A stretch of DNA of 50,918 bases from Candidatus Onthomonas avicola (GTDB lineage Bacteria; Bacillota; Clostridia; Oscillospirales; Oscillospiraceae). Position numbers and translations under genes: made by a program. The notes beneath the pieces were generated by a model. That model did not search any database. It had not been told where the DNA came from and saw only the letters and a list, made by a program, of their open reading frames with translations. The stretch is taken from positions 1-50,918 of the forward strand of contig DVJB01000019.1 in the NCBI GenBank assembly GCA_018710845.1, given 5' to 3'. This document shows, piece after piece, positions 24,833 to 32,661 of this stretch (its first letter is position 1; every line of letters begins with the position of its first letter).

Positions 24833-25127
24833 ACAGCGCAGACTGTCGAAAAAGTATATTTTGAGATTTCAAATACAGACAGAAAGCCTAGAGAGCCCTC
24901 CGCAGGAGTTTTGTTGCGTGAGCAACAAAATAAAGTGAAATATCGTTTTTGGGACGGGCGCCCCCCAGGGGGCCCTCTCTTGCCCCTGCGGGGCAATTCA
25001 CCTTGTTGTACCGGCACAAAAACACAGGGAGGCCGGGAGTGTGCCCCGAAGGGGCGCGCGGGTCGGCCGCATTTTCGAACAAAATCGAAGATTTTGTTCG
25101 AGCGTGTCGACCCCTGTCGACACGCGG
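24833..25127 (+). repeat. Repeat element A2 (295 bp, long form with cassette M)
   Basis: Second copy of family A, 51 bp longer than A1 because of the 45-bp cassette M at 24961-25005 (hairpins CCCCC-A-GGGGG and TTGCCCC/GGGGCAA). It starts ACAGCGCAGACTGTCG and ends with the GTCGAC...GTCGACACGC hairpin. The stem at 25043-25055 is GCCCC-GAA-GGGGC, where A1 has GTCCC/GGGAC. It fills the 372-base gap between the phosphatase and the next gene. Confidence 0.9.
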
Positions 25128-25154
25128 AGCTGCGCGCCTACGAGTGGTAGGCGC
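25128..25154. repeat. Right 27-bp direct repeat flanking element A2
   Basis: An exact second copy of 24806-24832, carrying a useless copy of the phosphatase stop region. It marks the right boundary of the insertion. Confidence 0.9.
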
Positions 25155-25200
25155 CGCGCGAGAGAAGAGAACAAAAAGAGAGAAAGAGAGGAACACTACC

Positions 25201-26193
25201 ATGAATCGAGCACTACAGTATCTCCTGCCCGGCAGCACCGTGGAGGAGGTGCGCGACAATCTGGCGGGCTATTATGCCGTCAAGGGCCGTTACCGCGGCT
25301 ACTGGTTTCTCCTGGAGACCAACCGCAATACCCAGGGCCAGGCGAGCGGCCTGTCGCTCGTGACGATCAACGTCTCCTTTGCCAGCCAGGAGCAGGTCGA
25401 GTCCATTCGCGCGCGCGTACAGCGCGAGCTGCAGGGGCTCAACCTGCCGGGCGTCAAGCGCACGGTGGTGGAGGTGCGCGTGGCCGGACACTCCCTGGAG
25501 CTGGTGCTGCCCGCGCTGCTCAACCGCAAAAAGGTCGAGGGGCACATCAACCCGGTCCTGCAGCGCGTGATCTCCATCCTAGAGCAGGAGCAGGTGCGCT
25601 CCGGCTGCGTCCGCTGCGGAAACCCAAACGTGCCGGTGAGCGGGTACTTCGTCAACGGCGCGACCTACCTCCTGTGCGACAGCTGTGCTGCCGAGCTGGA
25701 GAACCAGCTCATGCAGAATCAGGCGCAGGCCAAGAGCCGCAAGGGCAACCTGGTTGCCGGCGTGGTGGGCGCGGTGCTGGGCGGCCTGATCGGCGTGGCA
25801 CTCTGGTTCGGGGTCTACCAGCTGGGCTATCTGGCGGCGATCTGCGGCCTGGTGATGGCGGTCTGCTCGCTCAAGGGCTATGAGCTGCTCGGCAAACATC
25901 TGGACCGGCGGGGCATCGTCATCTGCTGCGTGGTCCTGCTGGCGTTCACCTTCCTGGCCGTCAAGCTCTGCTGGTCCTATGAGCTCTACAGCGCCCTGCA
26001 GTCATACGGGTATGCCGATACCTTCTCCGACTGCTTTATCTATCTGGAGCCCACCCTGGAGGAGATGGACCTGACGGGCGACTACTACGGCGAGATGGTG
26101 CTGGGCTATCTCTTCACCGCGCTTGGAGCCTTCGGCATGATCCGCCAGAGCTACCGCTCCGCCAGCGGAAGCTATCAGTTCAAAAAGCAATAA
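25201..26193 (+). CDS. Uncharacterised membrane protein with zinc-ribbon-like cysteines
   Basis: A 330-residue protein of unknown family. Residues 1-130 form a soluble domain (LPGSTVEEVRDNLAGYYAVKGRYRG; INVSFASQEQVESI). Next are two CxxC pairs (CVRCGNPNVPVSG and LLCDSCAAEL, about residues 139-165) that would make a small zinc ribbon. Then follow three or four membrane spans (VAGVVGAVLGGLIGVALW, YLAAICGLVMAVCSL, IVICCVVLLAFTFLAV, GYLFTALGAFGMI). The start has AGAAAGAGAGGAACACTACC upstream. It lies after element A2 and ends at a strong terminator. Zinc ribbon plus membrane domain suggests a sensor or scaffold, but this is a guess. Confidence 0.72.
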   Translation: MNRALQYLLPGSTVEEVRDNLAGYYAVKGRYRGYWFLLETNRNTQGQASGLSLVTINVSFASQEQVESIRARVQRELQGLNLPGVKRTVVEVRVAGHSLELVLPALLNRKKVEGHINPVLQRVISILEQEQVRSGCVRCGNPNVPVSGYFVNGATYLLCDSCAAELENQLMQNQAQAKSRKGNLVAGVVGAVLGGLIGVALWFGVYQLGYLAAICGLVMAVCSLKGYELLGKHLDRRGIVICCVVLLAFTFLAVKLCWSYELYSALQSYGYADTFSDCFIYLEPTLEEMDLTGDYYGEMVLGYLFTALGAFGMIRQSYRSASGSYQFKKQ

Positions 26194-26209
26194 GAGGGCA
26201 TCAAAAGAG

Positions 26210-26248
26210 AGAGCCTGCGGCACTGTGAATTGCCGCAGGCTCTTTTTT
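26210..26248 (+). terminator. Terminator after the zinc-ribbon membrane protein
   Basis: A 13-bp stem (AGAGCCTGCGGCA / TGCCGCAGGCTCT, 8-base loop) followed by TTTTT. It may also act on the convergent treC gene. Confidence 0.9.
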
Positions 26249-26286
26249 GATATGCGATTATCTATTTCCCGGGAAAGGGCACGCCG

Positions 26287-27954
26287 TCACTCCACCCAGT
26301 AGGCGACCGCCTCATACGGACGCAGCCGCGCGGGGAAGCGGTCCGCGGGGGTGTCGGCGTAGTTTGCCAGCAGCAGGCGGTATTCCGCCCCGGCCTCCGG
26401 CGCCGGGACCTCGGTCTCCGCGCCGTAGAAGTTGCAGACCACCAGCAGCGTCTTGCCGCCCAAGCGGCGGAAGTAGGCGAACACGTCCTCCCGCTCGTGC
26501 AGGTAGGGCTCGAAGCTGCCGTCGGAGATGACGTCGTATTCCTTGCGCAGCGCCACCAGCGCCCGGTAGAAGGCGAGGATGGAGTCGGGATCGTCCACCT
26601 GCCGCGCGGCGTTGATGGTCTCATAGTTCGCGTTGACCTTGAGCCAGGGGTGCTCCCCGTCAGAGAAGCCGGCGTTCCTGCCGCCGTTCCACTGCATCGG
26701 GGTGCGAGCGTTGTCGCGGCTGCGCTGATGCATCACCTCCAGTGCCTCGGCGGGCGTGGAGCCGGCCCGGATCAGGGCGTCATAGTTCTGCAGCGTCTCC
26801 GTGTCGTTGAAGTCAGAGATGTCGTCGTAGTTTTTCACGTTGGTCATGCCCAGCTCTTCGCCCTGGTAGATATAGGGGGTGCCGCGCAGGAGCTGCTTGG
26901 CCATCGCCAGCATCTTGGCCGACTCCGCCCAGTACTTCCCGTCGTCACCGTAGCGGCTGACCACGCGCGGCTGGTCGTGATTGCACCAGAAGACGGCGTT
27001 CCACGCGCCCGCCTCCTGCATGCCGAGCTGCCATTCGGTGAGGGTGTCCTTCAGATAGCGCATGGAAAACGGCATCAGCTTCCACTTGCTGTTCTCCCGG
27101 TAGTCCGCCTTCATGTGGTGGAAGGAGAAGACCATGGAGAGCTCTTTGTTTTTCGGATTGGAGTAGCGCTGGCAGTGGGCCAGGCTGGTGCTCGCCATCT
27201 CGCCCACCGTCACCAGCTTGTCCAGGCCGGTGTCGCGCACCAGATCCTGGATATACTCGTGGATGTGGGGGCCGTCGGTATAAAAGCGCTTGCCGTTCTT
27301 GCCGGGGTTTTCCCCGTCGTCCGGCAGGCCCTCCGCCTTGGAGGTCTGGTTGAGCACGTCAAAGCGGAACCCGCGGATGCCCTTGCCCATCCAGAAGCGG
27401 ATGACATTCTTCAGCTCCTCGCGCACGGCGGGGTTGTCCCAGTTGAGGTCGGGCTGCTTTTTGTCATACAGGTGGAGGTACCACAGGTCGAGGTGCGGCA
27501 CATACTCCCAGGCGCTCCCGGGGGCCACGGTGTTGTCCCAGTCGTTCGGGGGCAGCCCGGGGCCCTTGCCCGGGCGGAAGAGGTAGTAGTCCAGATACTT
27601 CTGCTCGCCCTGCAGCGCCTTCTGGAACCAGATGTGCTCGTCCGAGGTGTGGTTGAACACCATATCCAGCATCAGGCCAATGCCGCGCCGCCCGGCCTCG
27701 GCGATCAGCCGCTCCAGGTCGGCCATCGTGCCAAAGCGCGGGTCCACGTCACAGTAGTCAGCCACGTCATAGCCGTTGTCCACCTGGGGGGAGGGGAAGA
27801 ACGGGGTGAGCCAGATATAGTCCACGCCCAGGCCGGCGATATAGTCCAGCTTCTCCGTGACGCCGTTCAGATCGCCCACCCCGCTGCCGGTGGTGTCGCG
27901 GAAGGACTTGGGATAGATCTGATAGACGGTGCTCTTGTGAAAATTCGCGTTCAT
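26287..27954 (-). CDS. treC: Trehalose-6-phosphate hydrolase / alpha-glucosidase (GH13)
   Basis: A 555-residue cytosolic GH13 enzyme, placed as alpha,alpha-phosphotrehalase by its partner genes. The N-terminus is KSTVYQIYPKSFRDTTGSGVGDL. Conserved regions are MVFNHTSDEH, nucleophile in GFRFDVLN, acid/base in TVGEMAS and FWCNHDQPR. Oligo-1,6-glucosidases share this signature, so enzyme specificity rests on context: the PTS trehalose permease gene lies 66 bases upstream. It would split imported trehalose-6-phosphate to glucose and glucose-6-phosphate. The ATG at 27954 has GAGGG eight bases before it; two upstream ATGs are less well supported. Confidence 0.9.
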   Translation of the reverse strand: MNANFHKSTVYQIYPKSFRDTTGSGVGDLNGVTEKLDYIAGLGVDYIWLTPFFPSPQVDNGYDVADYCDVDPRFGTMADLERLIAEAGRRGIGLMLDMVFNHTSDEHIWFQKALQGEQKYLDYYLFRPGKGPGLPPNDWDNTVAPGSAWEYVPHLDLWYLHLYDKKQPDLNWDNPAVREELKNVIRFWMGKGIRGFRFDVLNQTSKAEGLPDDGENPGKNGKRFYTDGPHIHEYIQDLVRDTGLDKLVTVGEMASTSLAHCQRYSNPKNKELSMVFSFHHMKADYRENSKWKLMPFSMRYLKDTLTEWQLGMQEAGAWNAVFWCNHDQPRVVSRYGDDGKYWAESAKMLAMAKQLLRGTPYIYQGEELGMTNVKNYDDISDFNDTETLQNYDALIRAGSTPAEALEVMHQRSRDNARTPMQWNGGRNAGFSDGEHPWLKVNANYETINAARQVDDPDSILAFYRALVALRKEYDVISDGSFEPYLHEREDVFAYFRRLGGKTLLVVCNFYGAETEVPAPEAGAEYRLLLANYADTPADRFPARLRPYEAVAYWVE

Positions 27955-27978
27955 TTTTACATCCCTCATTTGATGTCC

Positions 27979-28008
27979 ACTCCCCCGACGGAGCACCGGC
28001 GGGGGAGT
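27979..28008 (-). promoter_or_regulatory. Hairpin between treP and treC
   Basis: A 9-bp perfect stem (ACTCCCCCG at 27979-27987 with CGGGGGAGT at 28000-28008) without a U-tract. It may trim or stabilise the message and set the treP:treC ratio; no test is possible here. Confidence 0.4.
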
Positions 28009-28020
28009 GCGCAGAATGAA

Positions 28021-29976
28021 TCAGTAACGGGCAATCTCTGTCTGGCCGGCGGTGGCGGTGATGCCGGAGGAGAAGGTGACGTTCTGCCCGGCGTCGTCGG
28101 TGACCACCATCATGGTGACGGTAGGATGGCCCGCCGCGCGGATCTTATCCATGTCAAACCGGATCAGCGGCTGGCCGGCGCGGACGGTGTCGCCCTCCTG
28201 GATGAGAGCGGTGAAGCCGTCGCCGTTCATCTCCACCGTGTCCAGGCCGATGTGCAGCAGGATCTCCAGGCCGTTGGGCAGGGTGATGCCGCAGGCGTGG
28301 TTGGAACCCTGCATCAGGTTGGTGATCTCACCGGAGGCCGGCGCGACAAGGACGTTGCTGGTGGGCTCAATCGCCACGCCGTCGCCCAGCACGCCCTGGG
28401 CAAAGGTGGCGTCCGGGACCTCCTCAATGGGGATAACCTTGCCGCTCAGGAAGGCGCGCAGCACCGGCTCGTCCGAGGCGGGAGCCTCCGCGGCGGCCTG
28501 GCTGGCGGCCTCGATCTCGGCCGCCTCACGCTCGGCCTCTTCCGCCTCTTTCGCGGCGGCGACGTCAACGCCCTTGGCCTTGCCGACCACGCACACGAGC
28601 AGGAAGGGGACCGCGATGGCGACCGCCATGCACAGCAGGAACTGGAGCCAGTAGGGGGACTGGATGCTCAGGATACCGGGCAGGCCGCCGACGCCGATGC
28701 CGTTGGAGGCCACGCCGAAGGCCGTGGAGAGCATGCCGGCAAAGCAGGAGCCCACCATCGCGCAGACGAAGGGGAAGACATACTTCATGTTGATGCCGAA
28801 GATGGCCGGCTCCGTGACGCCGAGGTAGCAGGAGATCAGGCAGGGGAGGTTGGTCTCCTGGGCGCGCGCGCTCTTGCGCTGCAGCCAGACCATGCCGAGC
28901 ACGGCGGAGCCCTGGGCGATATTGGACAGAGCGATCATCGGCCAGAGCATCGTGCCGCCAAACTCGGCGTTGAGCTGCAGGTCGATGGCGTTGGTCATGT
29001 GGTGCAGTCCGGTAATGACCAGCGGGGCATAGAGCGCGCCGAAGATGGCGCCGAAGACCACGCGGAAGGTGGAGGTGATGCCGGCGTAGACCACGCTGGA
29101 GATGGCCGAGCCGATCGCCCAGCCGATCGGGCCGAGGACAAAATGAGCGGCGCAGACCGCCAGAGTCAGCGAGCAGAAGGGCACGATGATCTGTGCCAGC
29201 AGCGGGTGGGAGATCTTTTTGAAGAACCGTTCCAGATAGACCAGGCAGAAGGCGGCCAAAATCGCGGGGATGACCTGCGCCTGATAGCCGATCATGTTGA
29301 CCTGGACAAAGCCGAAGTCCCATTTCGGGATGTCTGCCGCCGCGGTGCTGGCCACGTTATAGGCGTTGAGCAGCTGACCGGAGACCAGCGTCAGGCCGAG
29401 GACGATGCCGAGCACCTCCGAGCCGCCCATCTTTTTCATGACGGACCAGCAGATCATGACCGGCAGCATATGGAAGACCGCCTCGCCGATCAGCCAGAGG
29501 AAGGAGTCCAGCCCGGCGGCGAACTGGCTGATATCGACCAGCGTCGCGGTGCCGTTGTTGAACAGATAGAGGGAGTCGATGCAGTTGCGGAAGCCCAGAA
29601 TCAGACCGCCGGTGATGATGGCCGGCAGGATGGGGGCGAAGATCTCCGCAATATTGGCCATCGCCCGCTGCAGGGGGTTCTGATTGCCCTTGGCGGCCGC
29701 CTTTACCTCCGCCTTGGAGACGCCGGAGATGCCCGAGACGGCGACAAAGTCGTCATAGAAGTCGCCCACCTCATTGCCGATGATGACCTGGAACTGTCCG
29801 GCCTGCGTAAAGCTGCCCTTGACCGATTTCAGTGCCTCAATGGCGGGGACGTCAGCCTTCTTCGGGTCAACCAGTACGAAGCGCATCCGCGTGATACAGT
29901 GGGTCACCGCGGAGATGTTCTCCTTTCCGCCTACCAGCTCCAACAGCCGGGCGGCGTCGTCTGAAAATTTTCCCAT
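28021..29976 (-). CDS. treP: PTS trehalose permease, EIIBCA fusion
   Basis: A 651-residue sugar permease of the phosphotransferase system that imports and phosphorylates trehalose. EIIB is at the N-terminus with phospho-cysteine C27 in VTHCITRMRF. EIIC (about 100-460) has ten or so membrane segments, including ISQFAAGLDSFLWLIGEAVF and TEPAIFGINMKYVFPF. A linker rich in A and E is followed by a C-terminal EIIA domain with phospho-histidine H575 in EILLHIGLDTVEMNG. Many TreP proteins lack EIIA and borrow it; here it is fused. The neighbours treC and treR confirm the substrate. A promoter with an overlapping operator lies upstream. Confidence 0.92.
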   Translation of the reverse strand: MGKFSDDAARLLELVGGKENISAVTHCITRMRFVLVDPKKADVPAIEALKSVKGSFTQAGQFQVIIGNEVGDFYDDFVAVSGISGVSKAEVKAAAKGNQNPLQRAMANIAEIFAPILPAIITGGLILGFRNCIDSLYLFNNGTATLVDISQFAAGLDSFLWLIGEAVFHMLPVMICWSVMKKMGGSEVLGIVLGLTLVSGQLLNAYNVASTAAADIPKWDFGFVQVNMIGYQAQVIPAILAAFCLVYLERFFKKISHPLLAQIIVPFCSLTLAVCAAHFVLGPIGWAIGSAISSVVYAGITSTFRVVFGAIFGALYAPLVITGLHHMTNAIDLQLNAEFGGTMLWPMIALSNIAQGSAVLGMVWLQRKSARAQETNLPCLISCYLGVTEPAIFGINMKYVFPFVCAMVGSCFAGMLSTAFGVASNGIGVGGLPGILSIQSPYWLQFLLCMAVAIAVPFLLVCVVGKAKGVDVAAAKEAEEAEREAAEIEAASQAAAEAPASDEPVLRAFLSGKVIPIEEVPDATFAQGVLGDGVAIEPTSNVLVAPASGEITNLMQGSNHACGITLPNGLEILLHIGLDTVEMNGDGFTALIQEGDTVRAGQPLIRFDMDKIRAAGHPTVTMMVVTDDAGQNVTFSSGITATAGQTEIARY

Positions 29977-30062
29977 GATGTCTCTCCTTTTGCTCGTTGC
30001 GAATCATGTCGTATCCTGTACGCATATGTCTACTCAGGCCGGCTCATCATAGACGTATGTTT

Positions 30063-30099
30063 CGTATATATTTATAACATATACGTGCAAGCCAGACAA
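30063..30099 (-). promoter_or_regulatory. treP promoter with overlapping operator
   Basis: Minus-strand TTGTCT (30094-30099), 17-bp spacer, TATAAA (30071-30076). The inverted repeat CGTATAT (30063-30069) and ATATACG (30079-30085) spans the -10 box. It is the likely operator of TreR, encoded next door. Confidence 0.65.
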
Positions 30100-30120
30100 G
30101 CGTTTTGGAGGAAGAAAACA

Positions 30121-30157
30121 AAAATCAGCCAACTGCACAACGCAGATGGCTGATTTT
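30121..30157 (-). terminator. Terminator of treR
   Basis: AAAATCAGCCA (30121-30131) pairs with TGGCTGATTTT (30147-30157); on the minus strand a T-rich tract follows. It separates treR from the treP promoter. Confidence 0.85.
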
Positions 30158-30199
30158 TTGGCGAAATGACGAACCGTGTTGTTTTGGGGCGACTGCCGC

Positions 30200-30919
30200 T
30201 CAGGGCAGGCGGCCCCGGCTGGCGTACTCGACGAACTGAAAGCGGTCTATCCGGTGGCGTGACTCGGTGTACTGGAAGAGCGTCCCGTCGCGCAGACGGG
30301 TGTAGCTGGAGACGACGGCGACCACGCTGTCCCCGCGCAGGTCCATATAGAGCTGGTCCTCGCGCGTGACGCGCTGAACGGTGACCACCTTTTTCGCCAC
30401 GCCGATCTCCAAACCCAGGGTGTCCTCCAAATAGCGGTAGAGAGAGCCCTGACAGATCTCCCGCGTCAGACCGGGCACCAGGCGGCGCAGCAGGTAATCC
30501 TGGTCCAGAATCACCCGTTCCCCCTCGATGCTGCGCGAGCGGTAGAGGCGGTAGACCTCCTCCTCCGGCCCCACCTGGAGTTTTCCGGCGATGCGCGTGT
30601 CACCGAGGACGATGGAGAGGTCCTCCACCTTGGTCTTGTAGGGCAGGTGCTCCTGCTCCATCAGCTCGGTGAAGGTGGTGATATGGGAGATGGGGAAGTT
30701 ATAGCGCGTCCGGTCGGCCACAGTGCTCTCCCGGCCACGGGATTTGGAGATGTAGTGCCGCTGCTCCAGCAGCGCCATCGCCTTGCGCACGGTGTCGCGC
30801 GAGGCGTCAAACTGCTCCATCATCCTGCCCTCTGAGGGCAGGGCGTCGCCGGGGACCATCTTCTGGCTGTCAATCTGCTCGGCAAAGTATTGGGCGATCG
30901 TGCGGTATTTGCTGGTCAT
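30200..30919 (-). CDS. treR: GntR-family trehalose operon repressor
   Basis: A 239-residue GntR/HutC-type regulator. The N-terminal winged helix includes IAQYFAEQIDSQKMVPGDALPSEGRMMEQFDASRDTVRKAM (written in parts: LPSEGRMMEQF then ASRDTVRKAM). A UTRA ligand domain follows (about 80-239) with LGDTRIAGKLQVG, YRLYRSRSIEG and SRHRIDRFQF. In B. subtilis TreR is inactivated by trehalose-6-phosphate. AGGAGGTGGCACC precedes the ATG. The gene lies upstream of treP on the same strand with its own promoter and terminator. Confidence 0.92.
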   Translation of the reverse strand: MTSKYRTIAQYFAEQIDSQKMVPGDALPSEGRMMEQFDASRDTVRKAMALLEQRHYISKSRGRESTVADRTRYNFPISHITTFTELMEQEHLPYKTKVEDLSIVLGDTRIAGKLQVGPEEEVYRLYRSRSIEGERVILDQDYLLRRLVPGLTREICQGSLYRYLEDTLGLEIGVAKKVVTVQRVTREDQLYMDLRGDSVVAVVSSYTRLRDGTLFQYTESRHRIDRFQFVEYASRGRLP

Positions 30920-30989
30920 GGTGCCACCTCCTGTTCATCCCGCCTGTCCGTATCAGTTGGGAGTATGGCAGACTTGTACGTTTTTTTCT

Positions 30990-31018
30990 ATCCTACCGGA
31001 AATGTCGCCGCTTGTCAA
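30990..31018 (-). promoter_or_regulatory. Promoter of treR
   Basis: Minus-strand perfect TTGACA (31013-31018), 17-bp spacer, TAGGAT (30990-30995). Confidence 0.6.
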
Positions 31019-31032
31019 GATCGGTCGGAAAC

Positions 31033-31071
31033 GCCGGACGCCCGGTGTCATGGCTGACACCGGGCGCCGGC
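31033..31071 (-). terminator. Strong hairpin, probable terminator of the hydrolase gene
   Basis: A stem of about 17 bp with one bulge (GCCGG-CGCCCGGTGTCA / TGACACCGGGCG-CCGGC). On the minus strand only a short T run follows. It lies beyond element B1, which separates it from the hydrolase stop codon. Confidence 0.6.
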
Positions 31072-31130
31072 GGAGAAAAGAGAGAGGGAGGGAGAGGTCA
31101 ATGGTGTTGGGGAGCTTGGCTCTCCATAGC

Positions 31131-31390
31131 GTGTCAAAAAGGTCTCACCGAGTTTGGCTCGAAGAGCCAAATAGAGTCCAATTCATTTTTGGCACGGGCA
31201 TGTACCCCCCAGGGGGCCTTCTCTCGCCCCTACGGGGCGATTCACCTTGACCGGGCCAAAAATACTGATAGTCTCGCAAGTGTGCGACCGAAGGGAGTGT
31301 GACCAAGCCGCCAAAGGTGGCGCGGAAATGCCCCTTGGGTACGCGCAGCGAGACTGCATACTCGCGCAAATGCTTGCATTTGCGCGAAGA
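31131..31390 (+). repeat. Repeat element B1 (260 bp, long form)
   Basis: First of four copies of family B (34562-34734, 46605-46864 reversed, 50733 to window end). It begins GTGTCAAAAAGGTCTCACC. Hairpins: TTTGGCTC/GAGCCAAA; TTTTTGGC/GCCAAAAA enclosing cassette M (31205-31249); AGTCTCGC (31270-31277) with GCGAGACT (31348-31355); and the closing TCGCGCAAATGC/GCATTTGCGCGA (31362-31387). It ends five bases from the hydrolase stop codon. The rest of the 475-base gap holds the treR promoter and a hairpin. Confidence 0.9.
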
Positions 31391-31394
31391 GGGC

Positions 31395-32369
31395 CTAGCC
31401 CTCCAGGAAGGTGAGCACATCCAGCAGGAATTTCTCCAGTGTGGGATTGGCGCTGCGGTAGATCTCGTGCTTGGCGTAGGGATAGACGATCTTCTCCCCT
31501 TTGGGAAGGCGCTCTACCAGCTCGTCCTGCGGCTCGAGCTGGACGATGGTGTCCATGCTGGCCTGGCAGAGCAACACGGGGATGGTCACCTTGTCCGCCT
31601 GGGCGAGGATGGGGTAGCGGACCTGGACTGCCTCCTTGGCCCAGGAGTAGGTGGCGGTGGAGTTCTGGCGGTCCTGGTCCTGGCGCTGGCGCTCGAGGTA
31701 CCAGAGGTAGCGCGCACGGGAGGTGGTACAGTTGTTGGCGGCCCAATGGTCCTGGCCGTCAAAGGGCTTCTGGATGGGAATCCGGTGCTCGCCCCGTCCG
31801 ATGGCACACATGAAGTTCGCCAGCGCGCTGCCCACCAGATCGGGGAAATTGCCCGCCACCGGGGCGACCATCGGGGAGCAGAGGACGGCGCGCGTAAACT
31901 GTCCCGGATAGCGCTCCAGATAGAGCATGGCGATCGCCCCGCCCATAGAGTGGCCGAAGAGATAGCGGGTCTTCCCCTCGGTGCGCGGCAGGACGACCCT
32001 GTCCATCAGATGATGCATATCCTCAATGTACTCGTCAAAGGAGGTGACATGCGTCAGCCAGCGCTCATTGAGCAGGCGATAGGACTTCCCATGCCCCATA
32101 TGGTCGCAGATAAAGACGCCGTATCCCGCCCGCAGGAAGTACCAGATCAGCTCGGAGTACTCCAGCGTGGATTCGGTAAAGCCGTGGCTGATAAACACCA
32201 CGCGCTGACAGCCCTCGTCCGGCGCGTAGTACTCCCAGTAGATGCCAAGACCCGGCTTGCGCTCACAGTGTCCGCTGGCCTGCCGGAGCTGGTCGAGCCG
32301 GAGCAGGAGCCGGTCCATCTCCTCGTCATAGTGTTCTTCCGACAGGAGCTTGAAGGGAAGTTGAGTCAT
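31395..32369 (-). CDS. Alpha/beta hydrolase (lysophospholipase/monoacylglycerol lipase-like)
   Basis: A 324-residue alpha/beta-hydrolase of the Hydrolase_4 type. The oxyanion region is FISHGFTE, the nucleophile elbow GHSMGG has S141, the acid is probably in LLCQASMDTIVQ and the histidine in PYAKHEIYR, so the catalytic triad is complete. There is no signal peptide. Relatives cleave lysophospholipids, monoglycerides or esters. The TAG stop is five bases from repeat element B1, so the transcript would run into it. It is a single-gene unit; substrate unknown. Confidence 0.88.
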   Translation of the reverse strand: MTQLPFKLLSEEHYDEEMDRLLLRLDQLRQASGHCERKPGLGIYWEYYAPDEGCQRVVFISHGFTESTLEYSELIWYFLRAGYGVFICDHMGHGKSYRLLNERWLTHVTSFDEYIEDMHHLMDRVVLPRTEGKTRYLFGHSMGGAIAMLYLERYPGQFTRAVLCSPMVAPVAGNFPDLVGSALANFMCAIGRGEHRIPIQKPFDGQDHWAANNCTTSRARYLWYLERQRQDQDRQNSTATYSWAKEAVQVRYPILAQADKVTIPVLLCQASMDTIVQLEPQDELVERLPKGEKIVYPYAKHEIYRSANPTLEKFLLDVLTFLEG

Positions 32370-32602
32370 AGCAGTTTTGCCTCCAGAAAATCAGTCTTGC
32401 CGCTGCCGGATGACCGTCCGGTGCGCGGATCATATCCAAAGTCTCCCCGGCCGGGCACCCGGCATGGGACATGGTCCTTCGTATGGCGAAGCACTTTTAG
32501 TTAATTCTATTATACTAGTCTTTTCAGAAATGGCAAGAGCTTTTTGAAAATGAGGACGCATTTTTGACTGCCCCACTCCCGCCGCCCGGCTTGCGGGGAC
32601 AG

Positions 32603-32633
32603 AAAAACGCCGGGCGCATTGCTGCGCCCGGCG
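32603..32633 (-). terminator. Terminator of the DUF362 gene
   Basis: An 11-bp stem (CGCCGGGCGCA at 32608-32618 with TGCGCCCGGCG at 32623-32633), followed on the minus strand by TTTTT. It accounts for part of the 290-base gap before the hydrolase gene; the rest shows nothing clear beyond an A/T-rich promoter-like stretch near 32500. Confidence 0.85.
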
Positions 32634-32661
32634 GCAAGAGATTCTGTCTGATGGTGCTGTG

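Noticed and set aside
7715-25127. Elements A and B considered as group II introns, HEARO RNAs or IS200/IS605 derivatives
   Set aside because: No domain V-like hairpin or intron ORF was seen. I could not match a known HEARO pattern, and IS200/IS605 elements make no target duplication while A1 and A2 have long ones.
25128-25200. A second short phosphatase gene fragment after A2
   Set aside because: It is only the 27-bp duplicated stop region and holds no gene.
26497-29964. A plus-strand open frame of more than 1100 codons opposite treC and treP
   Set aside because: High GC removes stop codons on the opposite strand. The minus-strand frames encode well-known enzymes; the plus frame shows low-complexity composition.
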